Shown here: positions 28,955 to 38,007 of the stretch, piece after piece
Position numbering within the stretch: position 1 is the stretch's first letter
How the letters are laid out: each line of letters begins with the position of its first letter
From: Chitinophagaceae bacterium
Lineage (GTDB): Bacteria > Bacteroidota > Bacteroidia > Chitinophagales > Chitinophagaceae
NCBI GenBank assembly: GCA_004028765.1
Contig: SAIX01000049.1
Span: 1 to 64,000 of the forward strand
Direction of reading: 5' to 3'
DNA length: 64,000 nucleotides
The notes under the pieces: generated by a model
Database searches by the model: none
Told to the model about the DNA's origin: nothing
The model's input: the letters and a program-made list of their open reading frames with translations, nothing else
Position numbers and translations under genes: made by a program

Positions 28955-29021
28955 AGTTAAAAGTGAATAGTTAAAAGTGAGGAACAGTATACTTTAGACT
29001 TTTAACTATTCACTTTTAACT
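28955..29021. terminator. 24-bp perfect inverted repeat between convergent genes, possible bidirectional terminator built from repeat units
   Basis: agttaaaagtgaatagttaaaagt (28955-28978) and acttttaactattcacttttaact (28998-29021), 19-nt loop. Confidence 0.6.
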
Positions 29022-29022
29022 T

Positions 29023-29460
29023 TTAACTCTGCCTCACCCTCGTCCACACTTCCGTTCTCCCGATCAGTGAAATGCCGATATAGCCACGGATGCTGAGTGT
29101 ATTGGCATCTTTAAGTTTCATGTAGCATTTATAGTCTTTCCCGTTTTTGGGGTCATAGATACGACCGCTGTTCCATTCACCGTCATTGTATGTAAAACTG
29201 CGCAGCAGGATGGTGCCCTGTAAAGGTTTTGTACGAAGTGATGCATCAGGGTTATTGGCGTCGAGTTTGGGGTTGCCATTTTTATCATTGGGTTCTTTCA
29301 TCCAGATAAGCCTGCCGAAATATTGGTTTCCTTCTTTATAGATCTGCACTTTCCCTTCGCCCGTGGAACTTAACCAGGTACCGATGATGTCATCAGGCCC
29401 ACCATAGGCAAAAGCTTTCGAACAAAGGAAAAGACCGATAAGAACCCATATCTTTTTCAT
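29023..29460 (-). CDS. DUF2147 domain-containing secreted protein
   Basis: DDIIGTWLSSTGEGKVQIYKEGNQYFGRLIWMKEPND...WNSGRIYDPKNGKDYKCYMKLKDANTLSIRGYIGISLIGRTEVWTR. Confidence 0.9.
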   Translation of the reverse strand: MKKIWVLIGLFLCSKAFAYGGPDDIIGTWLSSTGEGKVQIYKEGNQYFGRLIWMKEPNDKNGNPKLDANNPDASLRTKPLQGTILLRSFTYNDGEWNSGRIYDPKNGKDYKCYMKLKDANTLSIRGYIGISLIGRTEVWTRVRQS

Positions 29461-29556
29461 GTAAATGATTTTTCAAAAATTCATGATCCAGAAAACAGAA
29501 ATTTAAGTCAGGATTTGATAACAATTTCAATATTCGTTCTTCTTTTGATTTTTTTT

Positions 29557-29720
29557 CACCACAGAGGCACAGAGTGTATGAAGTTTCGCGGAGGTGGTTA
29601 AAGAAGTTAAAAAGGTTAAAGAGGTCAAATTACTTTCCGATTTGCTGCTCCTTGTTCTTCTGCTCCTCTGCTCCCTTTAACATTCATTATCCCTTGTTCG
29701 ATATTCAATATTCCCTACGC
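29557..29720. repeat. Intergenic mosaic repeats (caccacagaggcacagag, agtttcgcggag, cttgttcgatattcaatattc)
   Basis: Units match repeat families at about 4.65, 9.6, 38.6 and 48.4 kb. Confidence 0.65.
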
Positions 29721-29723
29721 GAT

Positions 29724-30995
29724 TCAGGGCTTCACATAGAGCACCCCGTTCTTCATCACAAGCGCAGTTTTTCGTATCGAGGAAATTTCCTGCGTGGGGT
29801 CACCATCAACAGCAATGATATCTGCCAGTAACCCTTTTTTTAACCTGCCGATACTATTGCCATATCCAAACACGTCCGCATTTACCGAAGTGGCGCTTTT
29901 TAAAACATCAAGTGGTTTCATTCCGTATGCCACCATCGCTTCCATCTCTCTCGCATTGTCACCATGTGCATATACGCCCACATCCCCGCCAAAGCAAATT
30001 GTCACATTTTTTTTCATCGCCAGCTGAAACGCTTTTCGCTTGGTAATGATACGTGTTGGTTCAGGCAGGGATCCTTTTATCCATCCGTCATATTGCGCGG
30101 TTGCTTCAGCTGCGCTGAGTGTGGGGCAATACGCAGTTTTATGCTGCAGCATCAGGTCAAAAATTTCTTCTGTTGCATTGTCGCCATGTTCAATGGTTGA
30201 AACACCGGCCAGAATTGCCCTGCGCATCCCTTCTTCAGTAACTGCATGTGCCACTACTTTTCTGCCGCTGCTTGCTGCCACCGCAACAACCGTTTTTAAT
30301 TCCTCGAGTGTGAAAGTGGGCTCCGATTTTTTCTTATCAAGTCCCCAGCGGTAATCGGCATATACTTTTACAAGATCAGCGCCATTCCCGATCTGTGTCC
30401 GCGCTTCTTTGATCAATGCATCCACACCATCTGCTTCAGCCGCACCGCGGATAATGGTATGATCCGTATTTTTTGTTTTAGGCCCGTAACTCCCGGTGGC
30501 TACTATCGCCCTGGTGGCAATAATCATTCTCGGGCCGGGTATTACACCCTTTTCGATTGCGGATTTCAATCCCACATCATCATAATCCGCACCCTCAGTG
30601 CCGAGATCGCGTACGGTGGTAAACCCGGCCAGCAGTGTTTTTTGCGCATGCACTACAGCCCTTGCCACTCTTTCCGAGCGCGCTTCATTCAGTACCTGTT
30701 CGTCCCATTTGGTTTCATTGTATGGGTGCAGCAGCAGGTGAGAATGCCCTTCGATCAACCCCGGCAAAAGCGTTTTCCCTTTGAGCTCTATCGTGCGGTA
30801 GTTACCACTTGGGTGAATCGAAGCACTCTCTCCAACCGCAGTGATCTTATCGCCACTGATCAATACCGCCCAGTCCTGGTGCAGTGTTTCCCCATCAAAT
30901 AACCTGTCTGCTTTCAGCAGGATCGCAGTATCGGTTTGCTGTGCTGACGCGCATAGCCCGTTTAATAAAAGGGTTGCAATCAATATTTTTTTCAT
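29724..30995 (-). CDS. Secreted amidohydrolase family protein (Xaa-Pro dipeptidase-like)
   Basis: ADRLFDGETLHQDWAVLISGDKITAVG, GKTLLPGLIEGHSHLLLHPYNE, VVAHAVTEEGMRRAILAGVSTIEHGDN; internal Met with signal peptide MKKILIATLLLNGLCASAQ preferred. Confidence 0.92.
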   Translation of the reverse strand: MKKILIATLLLNGLCASAQQTDTAILLKADRLFDGETLHQDWAVLISGDKITAVGESASIHPSGNYRTIELKGKTLLPGLIEGHSHLLLHPYNETKWDEQVLNEARSERVARAVVHAQKTLLAGFTTVRDLGTEGADYDDVGLKSAIEKGVIPGPRMIIATRAIVATGSYGPKTKNTDHTIIRGAAEADGVDALIKEARTQIGNGADLVKVYADYRWGLDKKKSEPTFTLEELKTVVAVAASSGRKVVAHAVTEEGMRRAILAGVSTIEHGDNATEEIFDLMLQHKTAYCPTLSAAEATAQYDGWIKGSLPEPTRIITKRKAFQLAMKKNVTICFGGDVGVYAHGDNAREMEAMVAYGMKPLDVLKSATSVNADVFGYGNSIGRLKKGLLADIIAVDGDPTQEISSIRKTALVMKNGVLYVKP

Positions 30996-31045
30996 AGTAA
31001 AGGCTGTAGATGAAGATAACAAAGGATCGGGGCTGCTAAAAAAAA

Positions 31046-31077
31046 TTTGTTTATCCAAACATTCTGCCCCAAATTTG
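31046..31077 (+). promoter_or_regulatory. Bacteroidetes-type promoter for the trp operon
   Basis: TTTG (31046-31049), 20-nt spacer, CAAATTTG (31070-31077), one mismatch to TAnnTTTG. Confidence 0.6.
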
Positions 31078-31111
31078 CCCTGTCATGAAACAAATAGCAG
31101 GGCAAAATTGG
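31069..31111. repeat. 13/14-matching inverted repeat around the trp leader start codon
   Basis: CCAAATTTGCCCTG (31069-31082), 15 nt, CAGGGCAAAATTGG (31098-31111). Confidence 0.75.
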
Positions 31112-31144
31112 TGGTGGCATTCAAACTCCGGTCGGGGATTGTAA
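31085..31144 (+). CDS. trpL: trp operon leader peptide MKQIAGQNWWWHSNSGRGL
   Basis: Direct translation shows three consecutive TGG codons; upstream of trpE and followed by a terminator. Confidence 0.92.
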   Translation: MKQIAGQNWWWHSNSGRGL

Positions 31145-31173
31145 TGGCATGCCAGTACGTTTGAATCATATTC

Positions 31174-31206
31174 AAAACCCCGACAATAAAATGTCGGGGT
31201 TTTTGT
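31174..31206 (+). terminator. trp attenuator terminator
   Basis: AAAACCCCGACA-ataaaa-TGTCGGGGTTTT perfect 12-bp stem plus T tract; competing GTCGGGG (31131-31137) / CCCCGAC (31178-31184). Confidence 0.92.
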
Positions 31207-31263
31207 TTTTGTGAATTGATGATACCGCTGAAAACAAGCGGCGGAAAAGAGGAAATACATACC

Positions 31264-32679
31264 ATGAAAAAGATCGAATTACAGACTGAATGCCGCAAGA
31301 TGCTGGCCGACCTGTTCACCCCCGTAGGCGTTTACCTGCGCGTGCGCGACCGTTTCCGCGATACGGTACTGCTCGAAAGCACCGATCACCACCAGGCGGA
31401 GAACAGTTATTCGTTTATCTGCATCAATGCCATCGCGGGTATCGAGATCAGTTCCAAAAAAAGTATCGAATTCAAATTGCCCGGGCAAAAACCGGAGCGT
31501 ATAGATATCAAAGATGTGGCTGCTGTGCCGGAACAGTTGTGGTCGTTTATGCAGCGCTTCGATGTGCATAAGCCATCGGTAAAAGAGGGCCGTTTTGCGC
31601 AGGGCCTGTTTGGTTATACCAGTTTTGATGCGGTACAGTTTTTCGATACCATCACCTTGCATACGGCTGCATCAACTGAACCTGCCATCCCATTGATCCG
31701 TTACAGGTTGTACCAGTATGTGATCGCTTTTAATCATTTCAAAGACGAACTCTATATCTGCGAAAACAGTTTGCCGGGCATCGAATCTGAACTCGCTGTT
31801 GTTGAATCGCTGATCAGGAGCAAAGATGTCCCGGTATTTCCTTTTAAGGCAAAGGGCAGTGAAACCTCCAATATGACCGACAGTGAATACCGGGAAATGG
31901 TGGAGAAAGGGATACGCCGCTGTATGCGTGGCGATGTTTTCCAGGTAGTGCTGAGCCGCCGCTTCCAGCAATCTTTTACCGGCGATGAATTCAATGTGTA
32001 CCGTTCGCTGCGCAGTGTGAACCCTTCCCCTTATCTTTTCTTTTTTGACTATGGCGATTATAAACTGATGGGCTCTTCTCCCGAGGCACAGCTCATTATT
32101 CAGAATGGGAAAGCGGTTGTACATCCCATCGCGGGAACTTTTAAAAGAACCGGTGATGATACACTTGACCAGCAGATGGCCGAAAAATTACTCAGCGATT
32201 CAAAAGAAAATGCAGAACACGTAATGCTCGTGGATCTTGCACGTAACGATCTCAGCCGTGCCTGTGAAGAAGTGGAGGTAAGTCATTACCGGCAGGTGCA
32301 GTATTACAGTCATGTGATCCACCTCGTTAGCGAAGTGGCCGGCAAAGTACGGGCTGGACAGAACCCGTTTGAACTGCTCGCCAAAACATTCCCTGCCGGG
32401 ACACTGAGTGGTGCGCCCAAATTCAAAGCGATGGAGATCATTGACGAATATGAACCAACCGCGCGCAGTTATTACGGGGGCGGAATCGGTTTTATTGGTT
32501 TTGATGGGACCTGTAACCATGCCATCATGATCCGCACGTTCCTTAGCAGGCACAATACACTGGTGTACCAGGCGGGAGCAGGTGTGGTGGCAGCCAGTGT
32601 CCCCGAAAATGAATTACAGGAAGTGAATAATAAGCTGAATGCATTGAAAAAAGCGATAGAGATCGCGGAAACGATTTAG
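31264..32679 (+). CDS. trpE: Anthranilate synthase component I
   Basis: VFQVVLSRRFQQSFTGDEFNVYRSLRSVNPSPYLFFFDYG, SPEAQLIIQNGKAVVHPIAGTFKRTGDD, PAGTLSGAPKFKAMEIIDEYEP. Confidence 0.96.
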   Translation: MKKIELQTECRKMLADLFTPVGVYLRVRDRFRDTVLLESTDHHQAENSYSFICINAIAGIEISSKKSIEFKLPGQKPERIDIKDVAAVPEQLWSFMQRFDVHKPSVKEGRFAQGLFGYTSFDAVQFFDTITLHTAASTEPAIPLIRYRLYQYVIAFNHFKDELYICENSLPGIESELAVVESLIRSKDVPVFPFKAKGSETSNMTDSEYREMVEKGIRRCMRGDVFQVVLSRRFQQSFTGDEFNVYRSLRSVNPSPYLFFFDYGDYKLMGSSPEAQLIIQNGKAVVHPIAGTFKRTGDDTLDQQMAEKLLSDSKENAEHVMLVDLARNDLSRACEEVEVSHYRQVQYYSHVIHLVSEVAGKVRAGQNPFELLAKTFPAGTLSGAPKFKAMEIIDEYEPTARSYYGGGIGFIGFDGTCNHAIMIRTFLSRHNTLVYQAGAGVVAASVPENELQEVNNKLNALKKAIEIAETI

Positions 32680-32758
32680 TGCGGTTGGTTTATTTGTTCA
32701 CGGGTTTAATTGTTTATTAATTAAATGGTTTAGCAGGTTTAAAACAAGCAATCAGGTA

Positions 32759-33388
32759 ATGAAAATTTTAGTATTTGATAATTACGATTCGTTCACCTAT
32801 AACCTGGTTCATTTGGTGGAAAAGATCACAAATGAGAAAGTGGATGTATTCCGCAACGATGAACTGCCGATGGAGAAGGTGAAAGTGTATGATAAGATCA
32901 TTCTTTCTCCCGGCCCAGGCATACCTTCTGAAGCCGGCATGTTATTGCCATTGATCCGTGAATACGCCGCCAGCAAATCGATACTCGGCGTATGCCTTGG
33001 TCACCAGGCAATCGGCGAAGCGTTTGGTGGTACATTGACAAACCTCTCTACGGTATTTCATGGAGTGGCAACGAAGATCAAAGTGATCGGTCATGAATCA
33101 AAGACGCTGGATCGAGAAAGTGCAACTCACCATTCACCATTCACGACTCACCACTCACCCAGTGTTTTCGAAAACCTGCCTGATGAATTGGAAGTGGGCC
33201 GTTACCATAGCTGGGTGGTGGATGAAAAAAATTTTCCTTCCGAATTGGAAATCACCGCAAGGGATGCAAATAATTATATCATGGCCTTACGGCATAAAAC
33301 ATACGATATACAGGGTGTGCAGTTCCACCCGGAAAGTGTATTGACCCCCGACGGAGAAAAAATGTTACGAAACTGGTTAACAAAATAA
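32759..33388 (+). CDS. trpG: Anthranilate synthase component II (glutamine amidotransferase) with in-frame repeat-derived insertion
   Basis: ILVFDNYDSFTYNLVHLVE, LSPGPGIP, ILGVCLGHQAIGEAFGG, GVQFHPESVLTPDGEKML; contains ESATHHSPFTTHHSPS. Confidence 0.96.
   Translation: MKILVFDNYDSFTYNLVHLVEKITNEKVDVFRNDELPMEKVKVYDKIILSPGPGIPSEAGMLLPLIREYAASKSILGVCLGHQAIGEAFGGTLTNLSTVFHGVATKIKVIGHESKTLDRESATHHSPFTTHHSPSVFENLPDELEVGRYHSWVVDEKNFPSELEITARDANNYIMALRHKTYDIQGVQFHPESVLTPDGEKMLRNWLTK
33125..33160. repeat. actcaccattcaccattcacgactcaccactcaccc repeat inside trpG
   Basis: Same unit family as the intergenic arrays at about 4.63, 4.87, 42.14 and 47.8 kb. Confidence 0.85.
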
Positions 33389-33390
33389 TT

Positions 33391-34383
33391 ATGAAAAAGA
33401 TCCTTCAATACTTATTTGAATACAAAACACTTTCCAGGGAAAAAGCAAAAGAAGTGTTGCTGAATATTTCCCGGGGCCAGTACAATGAGAGCGAGATATC
33501 TGCATTTATCACCGTATTCCTCATGCGCAGTATCACGATCGAAGAATTACAGGGTTTCAGGGATGCCCTGCTTGAACTTTGTGTAAAAACCGATCTGCAG
33601 GGACATAAAGTGATGGATATTGTTGGTACGGGCGGGGATGGGAAAAATACGTTTAATATTTCCACTTTGTCTTGTTTTATTGTGGCGGGCGCCGGACAAA
33701 AAGTAGCCAAGCATGGCAATTATGGTGCAACTTCTATCAGCGGTGCCTCGAATGTGATGGAACAACTGGGATATGTTTTTAAAAACGACAATGACCGCTT
33801 GCTTTCTGAACTCGAAAAAACCAATATCTGCTTTTTACACGCGCCCTTATTTCATCCGGCATTGAAAATTGTAGGCCCTATCCGGAAAAACCTGGGTGTG
33901 CGTACATTTTTCAATATGCTCGGCCCGATGGTAAACCCCGCAGTTCCTGCCTATCAACTGGTGGGTGTTTATAATCTTGAGATGGCACGGATCTATAACT
34001 ATCTCCTGCAGCAAACCGGCAACGCATTCACGATCATCCATAGCCTCGACGGATATGATGAAATATCTCTCACCGGCGATACCAAAGTGATCACCAATCA
34101 GGGGGAAAGGGTGATGACACCTGAGCAACTGGGTAAACGAATTGTTTCGCCCGAAGACATTTATGGCGGTAACTCAGTGGAAGATGCTGCAAAACTGTTT
34201 ACAAAAATCATCCGGGGCGAAGGCAGCTGGGCGCAGAATGCAGTGGTGCTCGCCAATGCGGCAATGGCATTGCATTGCACCAGCAATTACCCCGGATATG
34301 CCGAAGCTTATGATGCGGCAGTAGAAAGCCTCGAAAGCGGAAAAGCTTACCAGGCATTGCAAACTTTAATCAGCATGCAGTAA
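33391..34383 (+). CDS. trpD: Anthranilate phosphoribosyltransferase
   Basis: DIVGTGGDGKNTFNISTLSCFIVAGAGQKVAKHGNYGATSISGASNVMEQLG. Confidence 0.97.
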   Translation: MKKILQYLFEYKTLSREKAKEVLLNISRGQYNESEISAFITVFLMRSITIEELQGFRDALLELCVKTDLQGHKVMDIVGTGGDGKNTFNISTLSCFIVAGAGQKVAKHGNYGATSISGASNVMEQLGYVFKNDNDRLLSELEKTNICFLHAPLFHPALKIVGPIRKNLGVRTFFNMLGPMVNPAVPAYQLVGVYNLEMARIYNYLLQQTGNAFTIIHSLDGYDEISLTGDTKVITNQGERVMTPEQLGKRIVSPEDIYGGNSVEDAAKLFTKIIRGEGSWAQNAVVLANAAMALHCTSNYPGYAEAYDAAVESLESGKAYQALQTLISMQ

Positions 34384-34384
34384 T

Positions 34385-35170
34385 ATGAATATCCTTGATA
34401 CCATCATCGCGCGGAAAAAAGAAGAAGTGGCTTCACAGAAGCAACTGGTCAGTATTGCTGAACTGGAACAAAGGCCTTTGTTTCCGGCTGCGGCTTTATC
34501 GCTCAAAAAATTCCTGCTGGATGGAACACGTACAGGCATCATTGCAGAATTTAAACGTAAATCGCCCAGCAAGGGTGTCATCAACGATACAGCTTCTGTG
34601 GAGGAAGTAACTGCTGCTTATGCCAGCAACGGTGCATCCGGGATTTCTGTTCTTACGGATACTGATTTTTTCGGCGGATCATTGAACGACCTGCTGAAAG
34701 CCACGGGCACGGGTGTTCCTTTGCTGCGCAAAGATTTTATGATCGATGAATACCAGCTCGTGGAAGCAAAAGCCCATGGTGCTTCTGTGATCCTGCTGAT
34801 TGCCGCCTGCTTATCGCCCGAACGCGTGAAGCAACTGGCGGGTACGGCAAAACAGCTGGGACTTGAAGTATTGCTGGAAATACACAATGAAGAAGAACTG
34901 GAACATATCTGCGATTCGGTTGACCTGGTAGGTGTAAATAACCGCAACCTGAAAAATTTTGAAGTGAGTATCGATACTTCTTTATCACTGATCAACAGGA
35001 TCCCACGCGAAAAACCCGCGGTGGCCGAAAGTGGTATCAGTGATGTAGATACTATTGTAACTTTACGCCAGGCCGGTTTTAAAGGATTTCTCATTGGAGA
35101 AAATTTTATGAAACAGGCCAACCCTTCGATTGCTTTTACTGATTTCGTACATCAACTAAAAGCAAAATAA
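34385..35170 (+). CDS. trpC: Indole-3-glycerol phosphate synthase
   Basis: IIAEFKRKSPSKGVIN, GISVLTDTDFFGGSLNDL, LLRKDFMIDEYQ, VGVNNRNLKNFEV, AESGISD. Confidence 0.97.
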   Translation: MNILDTIIARKKEEVASQKQLVSIAELEQRPLFPAAALSLKKFLLDGTRTGIIAEFKRKSPSKGVINDTASVEEVTAAYASNGASGISVLTDTDFFGGSLNDLLKATGTGVPLLRKDFMIDEYQLVEAKAHGASVILLIAACLSPERVKQLAGTAKQLGLEVLLEIHNEEELEHICDSVDLVGVNNRNLKNFEVSIDTSLSLINRIPREKPAVAESGISDVDTIVTLRQAGFKGFLIGENFMKQANPSIAFTDFVHQLKAK

Positions 35171-35171
35171 C

Positions 35172-35819
35172 ATGCGGATCAAGGTATGTGGTATGACAAG
35201 CACCGAACAGGTTCTACAACTCGATGAAATGGGTGTGGAATTTGCGGGGTTTATCTTCTATCCCAAATCGCCCCGTTATGTGTACCGGTTTATGCCAAGG
35301 CCGGAGATCAAACGCATCCGCGGAAAAGGGATCAACAAAGTGGGGGTATTTGTAAATGCGCCTGTGGAAGAAGTACTGCAAACCGTTGACGACTGTGGCT
35401 TATACCTGGTTCAGCTCCATGGAGATGAAACGCCGAGGTATTGCGAGAAGATCGCGAATTATGTAACGGTGGTAAAAGCTTTCCGCCTGCGCGAGGAAGA
35501 CAATATCCCCTGGAAGATCAAAGATTACCAGGATATCGCGGATATGTTTCTTTTTGATACGGAAGGCGCAGGATATGGCGGAACCGGAAAAAAATTCAAT
35601 TGGGAGTTATTAAGAGGATTGAATATCGGTAAACCTTTTTTCCTGAGCGGAGGAATTGACCCCGCGGATGCAGGGAAACTGGTGGAGTTCACAAAAGACC
35701 CTGTTGCCAAAGACCTTTTCTCTATTGATGTGAACAGCAAATTTGAATTATCACCCGGGGTAAAGGACATGGAAAAACTGAGAACTTTTGTCCCGGAAAT
35801 AAAAATGATCGGAAAATGA
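35172..35819 (+). CDS. trpF: Phosphoribosylanthranilate isomerase
   Basis: [60 protein letters not shown]. Confidence 0.96.
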   Translation: MRIKVCGMTSTEQVLQLDEMGVEFAGFIFYPKSPRYVYRFMPRPEIKRIRGKGINKVGVFVNAPVEEVLQTVDDCGLYLVQLHGDETPRYCEKIANYVTVVKAFRLREEDNIPWKIKDYQDIADMFLFDTEGAGYGGTGKKFNWELLRGLNIGKPFFLSGGIDPADAGKLVEFTKDPVAKDLFSIDVNSKFELSPGVKDMEKLRTFVPEIKMIGK

Positions 35820-37012
35820 CAACAACCCAGACATACCAGCGGCCCGATGCGCAGGGCTATTACGGGCTTTTCGGAGGCGCCTATATCCCTGAAATGCTGC
35901 ACCGCAATGTGGAAGAACTGCGTGATCGTTATCTCGATATCATGTATGAAGCTTCTTTTCAGAAAGAGTTCCGGCAGTTGCTGAAAGATTATGTGGGAAG
36001 GCCCACGCCTTTGTTCCTTGCTGAAAGACTGAGCAAAGAATTCAATGCAGCTATCTACCTGAAACGTGAAGACCTCTGTCATACAGGTGCACATAAGATC
36101 AACAATACCATCGGCCAGATTTTACTGGCGCGTAAACTCGGTAAGAAACGCATCATCGCTGAAACCGGGGCCGGCCAGCACGGTGTGGCAACAGCTACAG
36201 TTTGCGCATTAAAAGGAATAGAATGCATCGTATACATGGGCGAAAAAGATATTGAACGGCAGGCGCCCAATGTAGCAAGGATGAAAATGCTGGGTGCAAA
36301 AGTAATTCCTGCCACCAGCGGAAGTAAAACATTGAAAGACGCCACCAATGAAGCTATCCGCGACTGGATCAATAACCCGGTGGATACACATTATATCATC
36401 GGCAGTGTGGTGGGCCCGCATCCTTACCCGGATATGGTGGCGCGTTTTCAGAGTGTGATCAGCGAAGAGACGCGCTGGCAGTTAAAAGAAAAAACCGGCA
36501 GCGAATTACCAACGCATGTGATTGCATGTGTAGGGGGCGGCAGCAATGCAGCAGGCGCTTTTTATCATTTCCTCGATGAATTATCTGTAAAACTTGTTGC
36601 CGTAGAAGCAGCAGGGCATGGTGTTAACAGTGGTATGAGTGCAGCAACTTCACAACTGGGTAAACCCGGTATCCTGCATGGAAGCAAGAGCCTTGTAATG
36701 CAGACTGCGGATGGACAGGTAGTGGAGCCACACAGTATTTCTGCCGGGCTTGATTATCCCGGTATCGGTCCGCTGCATGCACATTTGTATGACAGCGGCA
36801 GAGGTACTTTTATGAGTGCAACAGATAAAGAAGCATTAAGGGCTGCATTCCATGTGAGTAAAACGGAAGGCATTATTCCGGCGCTGGAAACCGCACATGC
36901 ATTTGCGGTACTCGGGAAACTGGGTTTGCAGGAAACAGATAAAATCGTGATCTGTTTGAGCGGCAGGGGTGATAAAGACCTCGCTACTTATATGAATGCA
37001 ATGGATTTGTAA
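35816..37012 (+). CDS. trpB: Tryptophan synthase beta subunit
   Basis: [76 protein letters not shown]; 4-nt overlap with trpF. Confidence 0.98.
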   Translation: MTTTQTYQRPDAQGYYGLFGGAYIPEMLHRNVEELRDRYLDIMYEASFQKEFRQLLKDYVGRPTPLFLAERLSKEFNAAIYLKREDLCHTGAHKINNTIGQILLARKLGKKRIIAETGAGQHGVATATVCALKGIECIVYMGEKDIERQAPNVARMKMLGAKVIPATSGSKTLKDATNEAIRDWINNPVDTHYIIGSVVGPHPYPDMVARFQSVISEETRWQLKEKTGSELPTHVIACVGGGSNAAGAFYHFLDELSVKLVAVEAAGHGVNSGMSAATSQLGKPGILHGSKSLVMQTADGQVVEPHSISAGLDYPGIGPLHAHLYDSGRGTFMSATDKEALRAAFHVSKTEGIIPALETAHAFAVLGKLGLQETDKIVICLSGRGDKDLATYMNAMDL

Positions 37013-37119
37013 ATGCATTTGTTGTTTGTAGTGCGCCAGTGATGGTCAGGTTTCGCTGTTGTTGGTCGCCTGACCAACAACTTTGATAAAAAATAATTAC
37101 ACCAGTTGATGAAAATGAT

Positions 37120-37890
37120 ATGAGCAGGATCAAAACAGTATTTGAAAAGAAAAAAAACAGGGTGCTCAACGTGTATTGCACTGCAGGGTATCCTGAACTG
37201 CAAAGCACGCTTACCATCATGCAGGCCCTGCAGGAAAACGGAGCCGACCTTATTGAACTGGGCATGCCTTACAGCGATCCGCTCGCCGATGGCCCGGTAA
37301 TACAGGCCAGCAGTTCAAAAGCACTGGCAAATGGTATGACGATCGCCGCACTGTTTGAACAACTGAAAAATTTCCGTTCAGTGATCAATATCCCTGTGAT
37401 CCTGATGGGCTATATGAACCCCGTTCTGCAATATGGTTTTGAAAAATTCTGTGCAGATGCTGCTGCGCTTGGTATCGATGGACTGATATTGCCCGATTTA
37501 CCGGAATTTGAATTTGAAACAGAATATGGCCCCATCATTAAAAAATACGGGCTCGATTTTATTTTCCTGGTAACACCCGAAACTTCTGCCGAAAGGATAC
37601 AAAAACTGGATTTATTAAGCAGTGGTTTTTTATATGCGGTGAGTTCATCAGCCACAACGGGCAAAGACAAAGATTTTACTGCGGTGGAAGTATACCTGGA
37701 AAGGCTTCAGTCAATGCAGTTGCAAAACCCAGTGCTGGTAGGTTTCGGTATCAAAGACAAAACCACATTTGATACCGCCTGTAAATTTGCCAACGGCGCC
37801 ATCATCGGTACGGCTTATATCAAAATGCTTGAAAACGAAACAGACATAAAAAAAGGAACGAAATCGTTCCTTGATTCGGTATTAAACTGA
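37120..37890 (+). CDS. trpA: Tryptophan synthase alpha subunit
   Basis: GADLIELGMPYSDPLADGPVIQASSSKAL, LMGYMNPVLQYG, GLILPDLPEFE. Confidence 0.96.
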   Translation: MSRIKTVFEKKKNRVLNVYCTAGYPELQSTLTIMQALQENGADLIELGMPYSDPLADGPVIQASSSKALANGMTIAALFEQLKNFRSVINIPVILMGYMNPVLQYGFEKFCADAAALGIDGLILPDLPEFEFETEYGPIIKKYGLDFIFLVTPETSAERIQKLDLLSSGFLYAVSSSATTGKDKDFTAVEVYLERLQSMQLQNPVLVGFGIKDKTTFDTACKFANGAIIGTAYIKMLENETDIKKGTKSFLDSVLN

Positions 37891-37891
37891 G

Positions 37892-37964
37892 AGCGACAAA
37901 CGGGACTCGAACCCGCCACCTTCAGTTTGGGAAACTGATACTCTACCGGATGAGCTATTGTCGC
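37892..37964 (-). tRNA. tRNA-Gly (anticodon CCC)
   Basis: Reverse complement GCGACAATAGCTCATCCGGTAGAGTATCAGTTTCCCAAACTGAAGGTGGCGGGTTCGAGTCCCGTTTGTCGCT folds as a cloverleaf; loop TTCCCAA; no encoded CCA. Confidence 0.93.
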
Positions 37965-37976
37965 AGATTATGAAAC

Positions 37977-38007
37977 TAAAGTTACAATGAAACTGGCAAT
38001 CGTCAAA
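37977..38007 (-). promoter_or_regulatory. Candidate tRNA-Gly promoter overlapping the hisH start
   Basis: Minus strand TTTG (38007-38004), 19 nt, TAACTTTA (37984-37977), similar to TTTG/TAnnTTTG. Confidence 0.45.

Noticed and set aside
33090-33170. Frameshift or pseudogene in trpG
   Set aside because: The repeat insertion keeps frame and both flanks show conserved TrpG motifs, so the gene is read as intact.
34618-35121. ORF of 167 aa on the minus strand
   Set aside because: Entirely antisense to trpC with no family features.
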